The notes under the pieces were generated by a model, which saw only the letters and a list, made by a program, of their open reading frames with translations, did not search any database and had not been told where the DNA came from. Both the position numbers and the translations under genes were made by a program. A stretch of 5,509 bases of DNA from an uncultured Prevotellaceae bacterium (lineage in GTDB: Bacteria; Bacteroidota; Bacteroidia; Bacteroidales; Bacteroidaceae): NCBI GenBank assembly GCA_900313845.1, contig OMTC01000149.1:1-5509 (forward strand). Direction: 5' to 3'. Below are positions 1 to 5,509 of this stretch, in pieces (the stretch's first letter is position 1; every line of letters starts with the position of its first letter).

Positions 1-54
1 GGAAGTGAAAAGTGATAAGTGAAAAGTGAAAAGAAGAATAATGAGAAGTTTCAT
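1..54 (-). CDS. Possible N-terminus of an exported protein, cut by the window edge
   Basis: An ATG at 54-52 opens a frame that runs without a stop to the window edge and encodes MKLLIILLFTFHLSLFTS. A lysine followed by a hydrophobic stretch resembles a Sec signal peptide. It lies 165 bp beyond the stop of the starch-binding lipoprotein gene and on the same strand, where a PUL often carries its next gene, for example a secreted glycosidase. Against this, most of the frame comes from a TTCACTT heptamer repeat that is open in every register, and such repeats also fill noncoding spacers in Bacteroidales. No catalytic or binding domain is visible, so the product cannot be named. The next few hundred bases outside the window would decide between a real gene and a spacer. 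Confidence 0.35.
   Translation of the reverse strand, partial: MKLLIILLFTFHLSLFTS
3..30. repeat. Heptanucleotide tandem repeat, four AAGTGAA units
   Basis: Four consecutive 7-bp units AAGTGAA (TTCACTT on the minus strand) occupy this stretch with a single mismatch, a T at position 16. A partial unit follows. The unit length is not a multiple of three, so one unit gained or lost would shift the reading frame of any gene that runs through it. The repeat overlaps the possible signal-peptide reading frame that begins at 54. It may instead be simple spacer DNA. Confidence 0.8.
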
Positions 55-89
55 AAAAAAGTGAGGAATTAAGAGTGAGGAGGGAATGA

Positions 90-117
90 AATGGTCGTAC
101 TTCACAGAACGACCATT
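90..117 (-). terminator. Stem-loop after the starch-binding lipoprotein gene; possible terminator or mRNA 3' hairpin
   Basis: AATGGTCGT at 90-98 and ACGACCATT at 109-117 are perfect reverse complements, giving a 9-bp stem with a 10-nt loop. It lies about 100 nt past the stop codon at 220. On the minus strand the stem is followed by TCATTCCC rather than a run of T, so it is not a classic intrinsic terminator; a six-T run occurs only about 30 nt later, just before the ATG at 54. It could instead protect the 3' end of the upstream message or be an attenuator before the next gene. The stem is clearly visible, but its role is a guess. Confidence 0.4.
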
Positions 118-219
118 CCGAAAATACAATTAACCTAATGAACAGTAAAGCTACTATGAGTTGAGCATTCAACGCATGGGAAGCGTTCACTGTTGCTCGT
201 TGATTGTGTGTGAGATGCG

Positions 220-1641
220 TTATCTGCGTGCTTTCACCGACTTGGCAGTCCATTCGGAAGTGGTCACAGTGAAGAAATAGTCGCTACCCGTAGTGATGGC
301 TGGTCCATCCACTTGAGAGCCCGCACCTGCATTGTTGAGGATGAGATGGTATTCCTGTCCGCTACCCTCGTAGGTAAAGACCTGATAGGTGACGCCGTCG
401 ATGGTTTCGGAAGTGTAGGTGGTGAGTCCTGGCCATTCGCCAAAGAGCTCTGGCAGACCTTCGCCCCATGCGTAGAGTCCGAGCGCATTCCAACCCGTCT
501 GGTTGTTGATGTAGATTTTGTGGGAACCACTCGATGGCTTGAAGTTGTATGGGTCGATTTCCTCCACACCGCTGGCAGTGACCAGCAGATAGATGTCGCG
601 GTCGATGGTGAAAGCGAAGTCAGGATGCTGAGTGCCACCACCTGCATTGTTGAAGATGAGGTTTTCGGAAAGTCCTGAGTTGTCGGCACCCATATCGAAA
701 TACTTGTAGGTGTTGCCTGCTACGGTTTGTTCTCCCGTGACAGCCATGCCTGGCCAATCGCCGTTGAGATTGTTCACATCGCCCCACATGTAGAGGGTGA
801 TGTCGTCCCAACCCGTCTGGTCGAGAACAAATACTGCGTAGCCATCATGCTTCACCGAAGGTTCAACCTCCACTTCCTCCACTCCACTTTCTGTGACACG
901 AAGATAGATGTCGCGGTCGATGGTGAAAGCAAAGTCAGGGAGTTGAGTGCCACCACCCGCATTGTTGAAGATGAGGTTCTCGGAAAGTCCTGAGTTGTCA
1001 GCACCCATATCGAAGAAGGTCCAAGTTGTACCATTGAGTTTCACGGTTCCTGTTGGAGCCATGCCAGGCCAATCGCCGTTGAGGTTGTTCACATCGCCCC
1101 ACATGTAGAGGGTGATGGCATCCCAGCCCGTCTGGTTATCGACATAAACCACGAATCCGTCGTGCTCGATTTCAGGCTCGTCGCCACTCCAGTAGTAGCT
1201 TTCCCAGCGTTGTCCCCAGATGTTGGTGAAGGTGCCCACGCTTGGATTGTCGGTATGCCATGCCTGTTCGCCCTTCGTGGTGTATTCCTTACCTTGAGAA
1301 ACGGAATAGAAACGGAATCCATCGGCAAGGGTCTTGCCATTGATGAAGGTGGAAGGGTCGAGATAGATGCCCCACTTCATGTCGCTCTTAGGTGCTTTCG
1401 TGAGCAGATAGGCGGCATTGCCAATGGCTGTGCTATCGCCATTGAAAGGGCCAGTGATATAGATTTCCTCATCGGCTGTGGTGCCAAAAGGTACGATGAA
1501 TTCGAGCAAAATGCGGTCGGCACGCGTTTCGAACTGTTGGCGCTCATGGTCGAAAATGATGTCTTCGTCGCTGGAGCAACTGCTGAAAAAGCCCATGAAC
1601 GGAAGCACCAGTGCCAAAATCCATAATATATTCTTTTTCAT
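220..1641 (-). CDS. Surface starch-binding lipoprotein in the SusE/SusF position, with three tandem CBM26-like modules
   Basis: A complete 473-aa protein that probably sits on the outer surface and holds alpha-glucan close to the SusC/SusD importer. The N-terminus has a Lys-rich start, a hydrophobic segment and a lipobox ending at Cys22. The following S-S-D-E-D resembles the acidic signal that sends Bacteroidota lipoproteins to the cell surface. Residues about 40-150 form a beta-rich domain of uncertain family. Three modules follow at about 160-256, 265-361 and 373-467. Each has NQTGW or DQTGW, then a Y-x-W motif (Y179/W181, Y284/W286, Y390/W392), a WPG tryptophan (W191, W296, W403) and an (I/L)(F/L)NNAG(G/A)G motif. 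The aromatic trio, with 10 or 11 residues between the two tryptophans, fits the starch-binding site of CBM26 as I recall it. One N-terminal domain plus three binding modules recalls Bacteroides thetaiotaomicron SusF in layout and length. Modules 1 and 2 are about 80% identical and module 3 is more divergent. Acidic linkers separate the modules. The ATG at 1641 is chosen because it directly precedes the signal peptide. It has no enzyme motifs. The CBM assignment is by eye. Confidence 0.88.
   Translation of the reverse strand: MKKNILWILALVLPFMGFFSSCSSDEDIIFDHERQQFETRADRILLEFIVPFGTTADEEIYITGPFNGDSTAIGNAAYLLTKAPKSDMKWGIYLDPSTFINGKTLADGFRFYSVSQGKEYTTKGEQAWHTDNPSVGTFTNIWGQRWESYYWSGDEPEIEHDGFVVYVDNQTGWDAITLYMWGDVNNLNGDWPGMAPTGTVKLNGTTWTFFDMGADNSGLSENLIFNNAGGGTQLPDFAFTIDRDIYLRVTESGVEEVEVEPSVKHDGYAVFVLDQTGWDDITLYMWGDVNNLNGDWPGMAVTGEQTVAGNTYKYFDMGADNSGLSENLIFNNAGGGTQHPDFAFTIDRDIYLLVTASGVEEIDPYNFKPSSGSHKIYINNQTGWNALGLYAWGEGLPELFGEWPGLTTYTSETIDGVTYQVFTYEGSGQEYHLILNNAGAGSQVDGPAITTGSDYFFTVTTSEWTAKSVKARR
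559..1164 (-). repeat. 315-bp tandem duplication encoding starch-binding modules 1 and 2
   Basis: Module 1 (874-1164) and module 2 (559-849) repeat with an exact 315-bp (105-codon) offset. By hand count the proteins match at 78 of 97 positions. The DNA match is uneven. Block 1057-1134 versus 742-819 matches at 73 of 78 bases, and block 902-1014 versus 587-699 at 106 of 113. The 42 bases between them (1015-1056 versus 700-741) match at only 15. The module 3 region (about 241-525) is an older, more diverged copy whose motifs are offset by 105 to 107 codons from module 2. The pattern suggests a fairly recent duplication or gene conversion between modules. Confidence 0.92.
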
Positions 1642-1653
1642 GATGGAATGAAT

Positions 1654-1685
1654 TTTTAATTGATAAGTTTTTAAGTTGATGAGTT
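1654..1685 (-). repeat. Octamer repeats in the leader of the starch-binding lipoprotein gene
   Basis: Read on the minus strand, this is four 8-bp units of the type AACTYAWM (AACTCATC, AACTTAAA, AACTTATC, AATTAAAA), ending 12 nt before the ATG at 1641. The 28 bases at 1660-1687 match 25 of 28 bases at 3582-3609 in front of susD, at nearly the same distance from the start codon (18 versus 19 nt). The stretch is A/T-rich and poor in G on the coding strand, so it should be little structured. No Shine-Dalgarno sequence is visible, which is normal for Bacteroidota. It may be a translation-enhancing leader or only spacer repeat DNA. Confidence 0.7.
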
Positions 1686-1689
1686 TTCG

Positions 1690-1707
1690 CGGAGAATTGT
1701 ATCTCCG
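1690..1707 (-). promoter_or_regulatory. Intercistronic hairpin between susD and the starch-binding lipoprotein gene
   Basis: CGGAGA and TCTCCG form a perfect 6-bp stem around a 6-nt loop, in the 103-bp gap between the susD stop and the next ATG. On the minus strand no T-run follows, so a terminator is unlikely. A hairpin here could act as an RNA processing or stability element that lets the SusCD part and the downstream lipoprotein be expressed at different levels. The structure is seen in the sequence; the function is inference. Confidence 0.4.
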
Positions 1708-1734
1708 TTAAACTTTAAACGTTAAACTTTAAAC
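1707..1734 (-). repeat. Heptamer repeat GTTTAAA/GTTTAAC, four units
   Basis: On the minus strand this is four 7-bp units, alternately GTTTAAA and GTTTAAC, which is also a perfect 14-bp direct repeat in two copies. It begins 10 nt after the susD stop codon and abuts the CGGAGA hairpin. A 10-bp palindrome, TAAACGTTTA, overlaps its upstream end at 1730-1739. It could be a slippage-prone spacer or a binding site for a protein. No known operator was recognised. Confidence 0.8.
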
Positions 1735-1744
1735 GTTTAGAATC

Positions 1745-3562
1745 TCAATAACTTGGATTCTGGATGAGTCCAGGATTAACGGAGAGAGCTGATTGTGGCA
1801 ATGGATACCACTCATACTTGGTGTTGCGCTTGGCAGGAAGTTCTACACCATCTTCGGTGGCACGTCCCCAGAACCACCATGTGCCCTGTGTGAACTTGTT
1901 GAAGCGGCGGAGATCGGTGCGACGGCGATTACCTTCGCCCAGATATTCCTTACCCCACTCGGAGAGCATCCAGTCCATATCGAAATTGCTGAAGCCAGGA
2001 CCTGGCTCACTGAGTGCTGCATTGCGGTTGGCACTGGTGTAATAGCGCTGACGAACGGCATCCACATATTTCTTTGCCTCTCCACCATTGCCCTTGCGCA
2101 TCTCGCATTCAGCCACGTTGTAGTAAGCCTCTGCCAGACGGAACTGAACATCGTCGATAGACTTGAAGCCATTCTGACCATCATCTGGATAGAGCGGATA
2201 CTTCACGAGACGTACACCTGAATTGGTTTCTCCCCAACGAGGATTCATCACCGTTTCGAGCTGGCGACCTTGATTGAGGAAAGTGCCGAGTTGGTCCACA
2301 TACACGAGGTCCTGACCATCGCGGTCGGCATCTGCCTTGAGGATGTCGCCCGTTCCGAAGTTGGCACGAACGGTTCCCTTTAGGAACATGCCTGGGCCAT
2401 GAGTCATAGTAGCTGCATCGTAAACGTAATTCTGCTTGCGGATGTCGCGGTCGTCGAATCGCTCGTATGGAGCACCCAACTTGTCATTGTAAGGAGCATC
2501 GAGGAAACAGTTGGCACCTGTGGTTCCACCCGTAGGGAGAACGGTACCTGAGTTGTCGAATGACGGCACGAGGCATACGCAGTTCCATGCACCAATTCCA
2601 TCGTAGGACTGTCCGAAATAGTCGGCATAGCCATACCACATACCCACCATCGTGCGCACATTCGAGATGGCATTGGCAGCGCCTTGTCCGTCTTCAGCCG
2701 CCAAAGCGAAAATCACTTCGGGACAACTTGTGTTGTTGATGCTGTAGATGTCGCGATAATTCTCAGCCAGCGCATACTTGCCAAAGTCTCCATTGATGAT
2801 TTGTTTCGAAAGTGCCTCGCATTCATCATAATGGTTCTCACCAATGAACACTTCCGCATTGAGCAGCAAGCGGGCTTTGAGCAAGCGGTTCATGGCTTGG
2901 TTGGCACGGTTCTTCAACTGATTGTTTTGGTCAATACCCAACGCGCTGTTCGATTCGTCGAGTTCGGTTGAAATGAAATTATAGATTTTCTTGCAGGAGG
3001 TGTTCCAATCAGGGTCGGCTGTGCCTGGCACCTCACTCGATGCAGAGGTGTTGAGCGGCAGTGCTCCTCCCCAAATTTCGAAAATGCAATAATAGTTCCA
3101 AGCACGGATGGTGCGTACCTCAGCTATGTATTGCTTCAACTGCTGGTCGCTCATGCCAAGACTGCCGGCATTGAGTTTCTCAAGGTCGTTGAGCAAGAGA
3201 TTGGCAAGACCTACTGCTGTCCATGCACCGCTCCATGCATTACGGATGATGGTTGATTCCGAAGTCCAGTTCTGCCAAGAGAGAACGGTCTTCATGGCTT
3301 CGTCCCATCCCCACAGACCACCATTCCACACACGCCAAGTGAGCTGGTCGGCAGGATACTCGGAAAGGTGGAAGAAGTTCTCTCCTGCAAGGGTAGAAGA
3401 AGTCTGATTATAGATGGCAGCCACTGCACCCTTCACACTGGCTTCATTCTGATAATAGACAGATGCATCAATACGGTCATATACCTTCTCGTCGAGGTCG
3501 GTACATGCGGTAAGCCCGAATGCAACGGCAATTGCCATGATGCTATATTTGAAAACTTTCAT
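1745..3562 (-). CDS. susD: SusD/RagB-family outer-membrane glycan-binding lipoprotein
   Basis: A complete 605-aa protein that would form the surface lid on the SusC barrel, binding oligosaccharides and passing them into the transporter. The start is placed at the ATG at 3562, because the next residues form a signal peptide with lipobox LTAC (Cys20). The upstream in-frame ATG at 3661 would add 33 residues that hide this signal. After the cysteine, TDLDEKVYDRI is typical of SusD N-termini. Helical TPR-like segments lie at about 41-60, 105-130, 140-162 and 220-237. The hallmark C-terminal segments are FRLAEAYYNVAECEMRKG (474-491) with YVDAVRQRYY (499-508), and EWGKEYLGEGNRRRTDLRRF (535-554). The C-terminus, with YEWYPLPQSALSVNPGLIQN, is classical for the family. 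Tryptophan-rich stretches (W76, W79, W84, W86; W562, W563, W565) may include ligand contacts, but the pocket residues cannot be assigned by eye. Length is normal (about 500-650 aa). It lies 121 bp after susC and is probably co-transcribed with it. Confidence 0.96.
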   Translation of the reverse strand: MKVFKYSIMAIAVAFGLTACTDLDEKVYDRIDASVYYQNEASVKGAVAAIYNQTSSTLAGENFFHLSEYPADQLTWRVWNGGLWGWDEAMKTVLSWQNWTSESTIIRNAWSGAWTAVGLANLLLNDLEKLNAGSLGMSDQQLKQYIAEVRTIRAWNYYCIFEIWGGALPLNTSASSEVPGTADPDWNTSCKKIYNFISTELDESNSALGIDQNNQLKNRANQAMNRLLKARLLLNAEVFIGENHYDECEALSKQIINGDFGKYALAENYRDIYSINNTSCPEVIFALAAEDGQGAANAISNVRTMVGMWYGYADYFGQSYDGIGAWNCVCLVPSFDNSGTVLPTGGTTGANCFLDAPYNDKLGAPYERFDDRDIRKQNYVYDAATMTHGPGMFLKGTVRANFGTGDILKADADRDGQDLVYVDQLGTFLNQGRQLETVMNPRWGETNSGVRLVKYPLYPDDGQNGFKSIDDVQFRLAEAYYNVAECEMRKGNGGEAKKYVDAVRQRYYTSANRNAALSEPGPGFSNFDMDWMLSEWGKEYLGEGNRRRTDLRRFNKFTQGTWWFWGRATEDGVELPAKRNTKYEWYPLPQSALSVNPGLIQNPSY

Positions 3563-3567
3563 AATTG

Positions 3568-3607
3568 AGTAAGTTGTTGAGTTAATAAGTTTTTGAATTG
3601 ATGAGTT
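3568..3607 (-). repeat. Octamer repeats in the susD leader, five units
   Basis: On the minus strand five consecutive 8-bp units start with AACT or AATT (consensus roughly AACTYAWY). The last unit ends 5 nt before the susD ATG at 3562. The part at 3582-3609 matches the leader of the downstream lipoprotein gene at 25 of 28 bases. It is nearly free of G on the coding strand, so the start codon region should be unstructured. No Shine-Dalgarno sequence is seen. Confidence 0.72.
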
Positions 3608-3624
3608 TTGAGTTTTAAAGCAAC

Positions 3625-3665
3625 GGAAATGATTGTTTTCTGCTTGAAAATGTATGCTCATTTCC
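3625..3665 (-). promoter_or_regulatory. Stem-loop in the susC-susD spacer
   Basis: GGAAATGA at 3625-3632 is the exact reverse complement of TCATTTCC at 3658-3665, giving an 8-bp stem. Inside the 25-nt loop, TTTTC (3636-3640) and GAAAA (3646-3650) can form a second 5-bp stem. The element begins 18 nt after the susC stop and ends about 60 nt before the susD ATG. No T-run follows the outer stem on the minus strand, so it is unlikely to terminate transcription. It could mark an RNA processing site or protect the susC 3' end. The stems are AT-rich, so stability is modest. Confidence 0.35.
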
Positions 3666-3683
3666 TCTATTATCTCTTTTTCA

Positions 3684-5509
3684 TCAATGGAATCGCAATG
3701 TTACGCCAATGCTTGCCTGAGTGGCTTGTGGATAAGCACTGTTGGAATCTACACCTGGGGTGATGCCAGTAGAAGTCACAATCGAAGGGTCGTTGCCCTT
3801 ATAGCCCGTGAGCGTGAAGATGTTCTTCACCGTGAGATAGACGCGCAAACTTTCCACAATCTGGCGACTCTTTGGATGGAGGTTATAACCCAGTGTGAGG
3901 TTGTCGAGCTTCAGGTAGTCACCCTTCTCAAGGAAATAGCTGCTGATGACTCCTCCACCCGACTCGATGTTGGCGAAGTCTGTGTAGGCAGTGCGAATCA
4001 CGTTGTCGGTACCACAGCCTTTCAAGCCCATGCCATATTTACGCATATTGAAAATCTTGAAGCCTAAGGCACTGCGGAACAACATGCTCAAATCCCAATT
4101 CTTCCAACGGAAGGAGTTGTTCCACGAGAGGAAATGACGTGGTGCGCCATTGCCGATGTTGCGCTTATAGGAAGGATCTGCCTGCGACACAGGAACGGCT
4201 TTGCCTTCGTTGTCGTAGATGAGAAGCAACCCTTCGTTGCTGATGCCTGCATGCTCGTAGCCAAAGAACTGACCAATCTTGCCACCTTCGAGCACTCGGA
4301 AGAAGTATTCGCTCGTACCTACGCCTGGCTTCTGATAGAGGTCGAGGTATGCCATCTGATACACGTCGCTCGAAAGTTTGGTGAGTTTCGTAGTACCCGT
4401 GCTCCAAAGCAAACCTGTTGTCCATTGGGAAGCAGATGACTTAGGCAGTACATCGAATTCCAGAGATGCCTCCACACCCGTGTTCTTGGTGGTTCCCACA
4501 TTCACGAGGATGGTGTTGTAGATGAATGGTGGCTGCGGAGCAGTATAGTTATAAAGAAGGTCCTTGGAACGGCGGTCGAAAAATTCCACACTACCTCTCA
4601 AGCGGCTGTTGAGCGTAACGAAATCCACACCCACATTGAAGGCTGTGCTCTTTTCCCATGCCAAATCGGGATTTGCGTTGAGCGAAGGTGCATAACCACT
4701 CACCCAAGCACCATCGATGAGGTAAGCGCCATATCCGCTATAGGTGGCAAGCGACTTGTAGGCATCGAAGTCGGAACGTCCTGTCACACCGTAAGAGATG
4801 CGAGGTTTCAGACTCTGGAATGTCTGAGAGAGTGCTTCTGCAAATGGAGTCTTGGTGATTTCCCATGCCAAAGATGCTGAAGGGAAACTACCCCATTTCT
4901 TGTTCACACCGAACTTGGTGCTACCTTCGCGACGGAAGGATGCAGAGGCGAAGAGCATGTCGCGGAAATTGTAGTTCAAACGAGCGAAGAAACCAATCAG
5001 CGTGGATTCGCTGCTGCCTGCCCAGAGGTTTGCCTTTCCGTCGGCAAGCGCACGTCCGTTACCAATGCCAAAGTAGCTCATGGAGTCATAGACGAAATCC
5101 TTGTTCTCATTACCGCTTTGCTCCCACTTGCTACGTTCCCACGAATATCCGAACACAGCCTTCAGTTCGTGGTCGGTGAGCGAGAGCGTGTAGTTCACGA
5201 GCCATTCCAAGCGGTTGGTCCACCACTTCTGATAGTTGATGTTGGCACGTCCTGCATAGCCGTTCCAGAAAGATTCGCTCGAAGTGGAAGGCGTATAGAA
5301 GTTCGACTTCTGGTCGTTGTACTGCAAAGCATAGTTGAGCGAAGTGTTGAGATAGTGCTTGTCGGTTTGCAGGATATTCACCTTCACGCCTGCATCGCCC
5401 AAGAGGTAGATGCGGTCGCCTTGGCTCACGTTGTCGCGGAGGTCGCCCACAGGATTATGAATGTCGGTAGGCGAGTTTGGCTGATAGTAGCTGCCATCAT
5501 CGTTCTTCA
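3684..5509 (-). CDS. susC: SusC/RagA-family TonB-dependent outer-membrane transporter, C-terminal part
   Basis: The last 607 codons of a TonB-dependent beta-barrel that imports oligosaccharides with its SusD partner. The frame is open to the window edge; upstream of the GTG at 5450 it still encodes a SusC-like KNDDGSYYQPNSPTDIHNP, so that GTG is internal. SusC proteins are usually about 1000 aa, so the signal peptide, N-terminal carboxypeptidase-like domain, TonB box and plug are missing from view. The visible part is barrel, with alternating aromatic strands and family-typical stretches: FRREGSTKFG before KWGSFPSASLAWEITKTPF, NVGVDFVTLNSRLRGSVEFFDRRSKDLL, NVGTTKNTGVEA and the end ASIGVTLRFH. 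A terminal strand rich in hydrophobic residues with an aromatic near the end suits insertion by the BAM complex. The reading frame is intact with no frameshift. It pairs with the susD gene 121 bp downstream. Substrate specificity cannot be read from the barrel; alpha-glucan is inferred from the CBM26-like modules of the third gene. Confidence 0.96.
   Translation of the reverse strand, partial: KNDDGSYYQPNSPTDIHNPVGDLRDNVSQGDRIYLLGDAGVKVNILQTDKHYLNTSLNYALQYNDQKSNFYTPSTSSESFWNGYAGRANINYQKWWTNRLEWLVNYTLSLTDHELKAVFGYSWERSKWEQSGNENKDFVYDSMSYFGIGNGRALADGKANLWAGSSESTLIGFFARLNYNFRDMLFASASFRREGSTKFGVNKKWGSFPSASLAWEITKTPFAEALSQTFQSLKPRISYGVTGRSDFDAYKSLATYSGYGAYLIDGAWVSGYAPSLNANPDLAWEKSTAFNVGVDFVTLNSRLRGSVEFFDRRSKDLLYNYTAPQPPFIYNTILVNVGTTKNTGVEASLEFDVLPKSSASQWTTGLLWSTGTTKLTKLSSDVYQMAYLDLYQKPGVGTSEYFFRVLEGGKIGQFFGYEHAGISNEGLLLIYDNEGKAVPVSQADPSYKRNIGNGAPRHFLSWNNSFRWKNWDLSMLFRSALGFKIFNMRKYGMGLKGCGTDNVIRTAYTDFANIESGGGVISSYFLEKGDYLKLDNLTLGYNLHPKSRQIVESLRVYLTVKNIFTLTGYKGNDPSIVTSTGITPGVDSNSAYPQATQASIGVTLRFH

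Noticed and set aside
141..194. Nested weak inverted repeats AACAGT/ACTGTT and AACGC/GCGTT in the spacer after the lipoprotein gene
   Set aside because: The arms are only 5-6 bp and the outer pair encloses more than 40 nt. Such pairs are expected by chance in a spacer of this length.
118..219. A Bacteroidota promoter (TTTG and TAnnTTTG boxes) before the possible gene at 54
   Set aside because: TAATTGTATTTTCGG on the minus strand is only a loose fit, and no TTTG box is found at a suitable distance.
1162..1626. Plus-strand 154-aa open frame
   Set aside because: It lies wholly antisense to the starch-binding lipoprotein gene, has no recognisable domain or start context, and follows from codon use of the real gene. 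Other antisense frames (313-678, 727-993, 1793-2221, 3654-4067, 4134-4439) were rejected for the same reason; the first two look alike only because they mirror the duplicated modules.
3563..3661. ATG at 3661 as the start of susD, with a 33-aa extension
   Set aside because: The extension is polar, would bury the lipoprotein signal and overlaps the octamer repeats and stem-loop. The ATG at 3562 begins a proper signal peptide with a LTAC lipobox.
3684..5450. GTG at 5450 as the start of a 588-aa protein
   Set aside because: The same frame continues upstream without a stop to the window edge with SusC-like sequence, and there is no signal peptide after this GTG. It is internal to a longer susC.
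1..5509. CRISPR array, tRNA, rRNA, insertion sequence or transposase
   Set aside because: The repeats are short tandem units without spacers, no cloverleaf or rRNA-like stretch was recognised, and all long frames are accounted for by PUL genes.

Overview
The window looks like part of a polysaccharide utilisation locus (PUL) of a Bacteroidales bacterium, most likely Prevotella or a close relative. The evidence is a SusC-SusD pair followed by a lipoprotein with starch-binding modules, Bacteroidota-type lipoprotein signals without obvious Shine-Dalgarno sequences, and AT-rich spacers made of short TTCACTT- and AACTTA-like repeats. All recognisable genes lie on the minus strand, so transcription runs from high to low coordinates.

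In order of transcription: (1) 5509 to 3684 is the 3' part (607 codons) of a SusC/RagA-type TonB-dependent outer-membrane transporter, cut by the window edge. (2) A 121-bp spacer holds a stem-loop and a run of octamer repeats. (3) 3562 to 1745 is a complete SusD-type glycan-binding lipoprotein of 605 aa. (4) A 103-bp spacer holds a heptamer repeat, a perfect 6-bp hairpin and a second run of octamers. (5) 1641 to 220 is a complete surface lipoprotein of 473 aa in the SusE/SusF position, with one N-terminal beta-rich domain and three tandem CBM26-like starch-binding modules. (6) 219 to 55 is a spacer with a 9-bp stem-loop. (7) 54 to 1 may be the first 18 codons of another exported protein, leaving the window.

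The three clear genes form one functional unit. The modular lipoprotein and SusD would capture alpha-glucan (starch or maltooligosaccharides) at the cell surface, and SusC with SusD would import oligosaccharides using TonB energy. Starch is inferred only from the CBM26-like modules, since SusC and SusD sequences do not reveal the substrate by eye. The glycoside hydrolases, the regulator and the operon promoter are outside the window.

I see no wholly new system here. The most unusual features are the mosaic duplication of starch-binding modules 1 and 2, where a 42-bp patch of about 36% identity is flanked by blocks of about 94%, and a heptanucleotide tandem repeat that reads through as a signal-peptide-like sequence at the window start. 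Short-period tandem repeats also occur in both of the other spacers.
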